Shown here piece after piece: positions 5,071 through 6,800 of a stretch of DNA of 6,800 nt (the stretch's first letter is position 1; every line of letters starts with the position of its first letter). Position numbers and translations under genes: made by a program. Source of the DNA: GWF2-50-93 sp049297395 (GTDB taxonomy: Bacteria > Verrucomicrobiota > Lentisphaeria > Victivallales > GWF2-50-93); the NCBI GenBank assembly GCA_049297395.1, contig JBAQUG010000297.1, positions 1 through 6,800 on the forward strand, given 5' to 3'. Under the pieces are notes generated by a model. It was not told the DNA's origin, made no database searches, and saw only the letters and a list, made by a program, of their open reading frames with translations.

Positions 5071-6800
5071 CAGTTTTCTCCTCTGGCGCGGTTGATGAAT
5101 GTTTCCACTAAAAAGAGCTTGCTGAAATCTTCATATTTACCATTGGTCTGGTCCAGCCATTTCCCAGCCATTTCCAGCAGTTCTCTCTTCTCTTCTAAGT
5201 TTTTCGCCTGTTGCTGCACAACATGCCCGAACTCCTTCAGGATTATCTCCTTGAGCTTGCCATCGTCTATGGATTTTTCTCCTCCAAGCTCATAAGGTGA
5301 AAGGAGTCCAGCCAGCGCGTAGGGGAAGCGGCCTGAAACTGGCGCATTATCTCCGGAAGACAATTCGGTCATTTTTCTCATAAGTTCCAAGGCGACCCTA
5401 GATTCATTGTCACAATCCCATTTGCAGCCCCATTCTAGGATTTCACCGGAACGCTTGTACACGGTTATCGCAATGGCCCCTTTCTTATATTCTTTCTTTG
5501 CTCTTTTTTCGGCCTTCTGAGCTTCTTTTACGAGCATTTGAAGCGGGGCATTGCAATGTCCTATGGTAAGTCCTATCGAGACATCCGCCGCTTTCCCAGG
5601 GACAATCAGCGGATAGCCGGCATTTTCTGATACAAAGCCGTCCTGTTGGATCGCAAGATGGAAATCTCGTTGATCCTTCATTTTACTGTCGCCTCTGAAT
5701 ACCGATCGCAATGTCTCAGCGCATTCAATCGCCCGATCTGCAGGCAGCATCGCAAGGACATCATCACCTCCGGAGTAGATCAATTGACCACCGAATTTAT
5801 CCACTATTGCGGAAGCCAGCCAGGTGGAGTAGTTGGCAAGAGCCTCGCTGAACTGGAGATGATATGAAGGAGTAAGCATGCGCCGCAAATCGGCCTTACC
5901 TTCCTTTTTAAGTATCGGCTCAAGATATTTACGGGCATCTGCCGATATCTGGTTCAGGAACTCGGGAGTCTTTTCTCCGGAAACCCATTTGCCCATGTCA
6001 TCGCCGTCCATTGCGAGGATCGCAACATATTTGCCACCATATTTATTTTTCTTTGCCACATCTTCGACCGTCTCAAAGCCAGGAATCTTTTCTTTCGTCT
6101 TGTCGAAAAGATAAGAAACTTTGTCAGATCGGCACCATAGGCGTTTTATCAAGTTCATTGCACCATATCTGTGACCCGGACTGGTAAATACATTGCCCTT
6201 ATCTTTTCCACAAGTATTTACCAGATGCTCCCAGAATTTTTCATCTCCGATGATTTCTTCTTTTCCGGAAAGTGAGTCCTTCGGAGTTCCATGTTCCGTT
6301 TTCCCGTCTTCCGTCTTCCATGCCGAAAAATCGCGGGTATTGCGGCGTGCTGCGAGTTTCGCATCAACGAGGGCATAATGGGCAGACCAGAGAATTCCCG
6401 GATTGTTCAAAGTTTTCCTTACATCATTGTCCGTGTAATAACGTTCGTCTCGAACCTCTTCCGGTAGCCACTTCTCACCGAAAAGGAGCATATCCTGAAG
6501 TCTCTGATATGGGGTTGCCGGTTTTCCGTCATCCTTTCTGCTCTCGTCGTTTAGTGGAAGTTTTTTGAATTCCGCGAGGCATTTTCCCCTTTCGAGCCAT
6601 GGCTGGATTGCCCAGGTAATCTGAGGGAACGCCTGGATTTGGAAATCCCAGTGTTTTTTCCAATTGTCAATTCCGGAACATTCGGCTTTTCCAGCCTCTT
6701 GAGAAATCCAGTTCCAGACGGCATCACCGATGTTTTGAAGCTCCCTTGTGATGGCCTCTTCTGCGGATTTCGCAATTTCTTCCGCTCTTGACTCAGGAAC
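5070..6800 (-). CDS. cmr2: Cas10/Cmr2, large subunit of the type III-B effector complex (5' end outside window)
   Basis: This is the signature subunit of the Cmr complex. On target RNA binding, Cas10 proteins make cyclic oligoadenylate from ATP with their palm domains and activate downstream effectors. 576 residues are visible. The frame is open to base 6800 with no stop, so the Met at 6489-6491 is internal: the upstream part (VWNWISQEAG, ITWAIQPWLERGK) is good Cmr2-like sequence. Counting from the first visible residue, a first palm motif MDGDDMGKW lies at 264-272 and the diagnostic GGDD at 344-347 (bases 5760-5771). The Cmr2-typical SIGLTIGH...PL segment starts at 408, and a helical C-terminal domain follows. 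Any N-terminal HD nuclease domain would lie outside the window, so its presence is unknown. No CxxC zinc-ribbon pair is visible ahead of the first palm, where archetypal Cmr2 often has one. The gene ends in TGATG, overlapping cmr3 by one base. Identity is very secure. Confidence 0.96.
   Translation of the reverse strand, partial: VPESRAEEIAKSAEEAITRELQNIGDAVWNWISQEAGKAECSGIDNWKKHWDFQIQAFPQITWAIQPWLERGKCLAEFKKLPLNDESRKDDGKPATPYQRLQDMLLFGEKWLPEEVRDERYYTDNDVRKTLNNPGILWSAHYALVDAKLAARRNTRDFSAWKTEDGKTEHGTPKDSLSGKEEIIGDEKFWEHLVNTCGKDKGNVFTSPGHRYGAMNLIKRLWCRSDKVSYLFDKTKEKIPGFETVEDVAKKNKYGGKYVAILAMDGDDMGKWVSGEKTPEFLNQISADARKYLEPILKKEGKADLRRMLTPSYHLQFSEALANYSTWLASAIVDKFGGQLIYSGGDDVLAMLPADRAIECAETLRSVFRGDSKMKDQRDFHLAIQQDGFVSENAGYPLIVPGKAADVSIGLTIGHCNAPLQMLVKEAQKAEKRAKKEYKKGAIAITVYKRSGEILEWGCKWDCDNESRVALELMRKMTELSSGDNAPVSGRFPYALAGLLSPYELGGEKSIDDGKLKEIILKEFGHVVQQQAKNLEEKRELLEMAGKWLDQTNGKYEDFSKLFLVETFINRARGEN
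5078..5083 (-). promoter_or_regulatory. Shine-Dalgarno site for cmr3
   Basis: GAGGAG in the last codons of cmr2 lies seven bases before the cmr3 ATG (5068-5070). The cmr2 TGA and cmr3 ATG share one base (TGATG), a usual termination-reinitiation arrangement. Confidence 0.7.
6287..6322 (+). repeat. Heptamer tandem repeat (TTCCRTN type) inside cmr2
   Basis: Five units lie end to end on the plus strand: TTCCATG, TTCCGTT, TTCCCGTC, TTCCGTC and TTCCATG. The outer two are identical. The core is the reverse complement of the repeat in cmr3, so the two arrays lie in opposite orientations. On the coding strand this stretch gives the hydrophilic, threonine- and glutamate-rich segment WKTEDGKTEHGT, just ahead of the first palm domain of Cas10. 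Confidence 0.7.

Noticed and set aside
6287..6322. Heptamer units as a CRISPR array
   Set aside because: The units are only 7-8 bases long and directly adjacent, with no spacers, and they are translated as part of cmr2.
6489..6491. Met codon as the start of cmr2
   Set aside because: The frame stays open for 103 more codons up to base 6800 and reads as Cmr2 N-terminal sequence. No strong ribosome-binding site precedes this Met, so it is internal.
6551..6775. Minus-strand open frame of 74 codons near the window end
   Set aside because: It is out of frame with cmr2, whose open frame covers the same bases and runs off the window with Cmr2-like sequence.

Overview
The window is the interior of a type III-B CRISPR-Cas (Cmr) effector operon. 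Every gene lies on the minus strand, so transcription runs from high to low coordinates. The order is cas10/cmr2 (its 5' end lies beyond base 6800), cmr3, a small nucleotidyltransferase-like gene, cmr4, cmr5, and a single long gene that fuses Cmr6 to Cmr1. Coding is almost gapless: the largest space between genes is 11 bases, and three junctions are stop/start overlaps (TGATG or ATGA). No promoter, terminator, CRISPR array, cas1/cas2, cas6 or CARF-type effector is present, and no rRNA or tRNA gene was recognised.

The source is a bacterium or a bacterial metagenome contig. Strong Shine-Dalgarno sites (GGAGG, GAGGAG, AGGAGA) precede the genes, and base composition is moderate. I cannot name a lineage from the sequence.

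The genes should build one RNA-guided complex. Cas10/Cmr2 with Cmr3 forms the foot that holds the crRNA 5' handle. Cmr4 forms the backbone that cuts target RNA, and Cmr5 forms the inner filament. Cmr6 and Cmr1 cap the crRNA 3' end and are here one polypeptide. Cas10 keeps a GGDD palm motif and Cmr4 keeps the H15/D26 pair, so both cyclic oligoadenylate synthesis and target RNA cleavage look intact.

Three points stand out. First, the Cmr6-Cmr1 fusion ends in a low-complexity linker and an extra basic beta-rich (OB-like) tail. Second, a minimal 134-residue nucleotidyltransferase-fold protein sits translationally coupled between cmr3 and cmr4, where no core subunit is expected. Third, related heptamer tandem repeats (TTCCGTN / NACGGAA) lie inside both cmr2 and cmr3, in opposite orientations.
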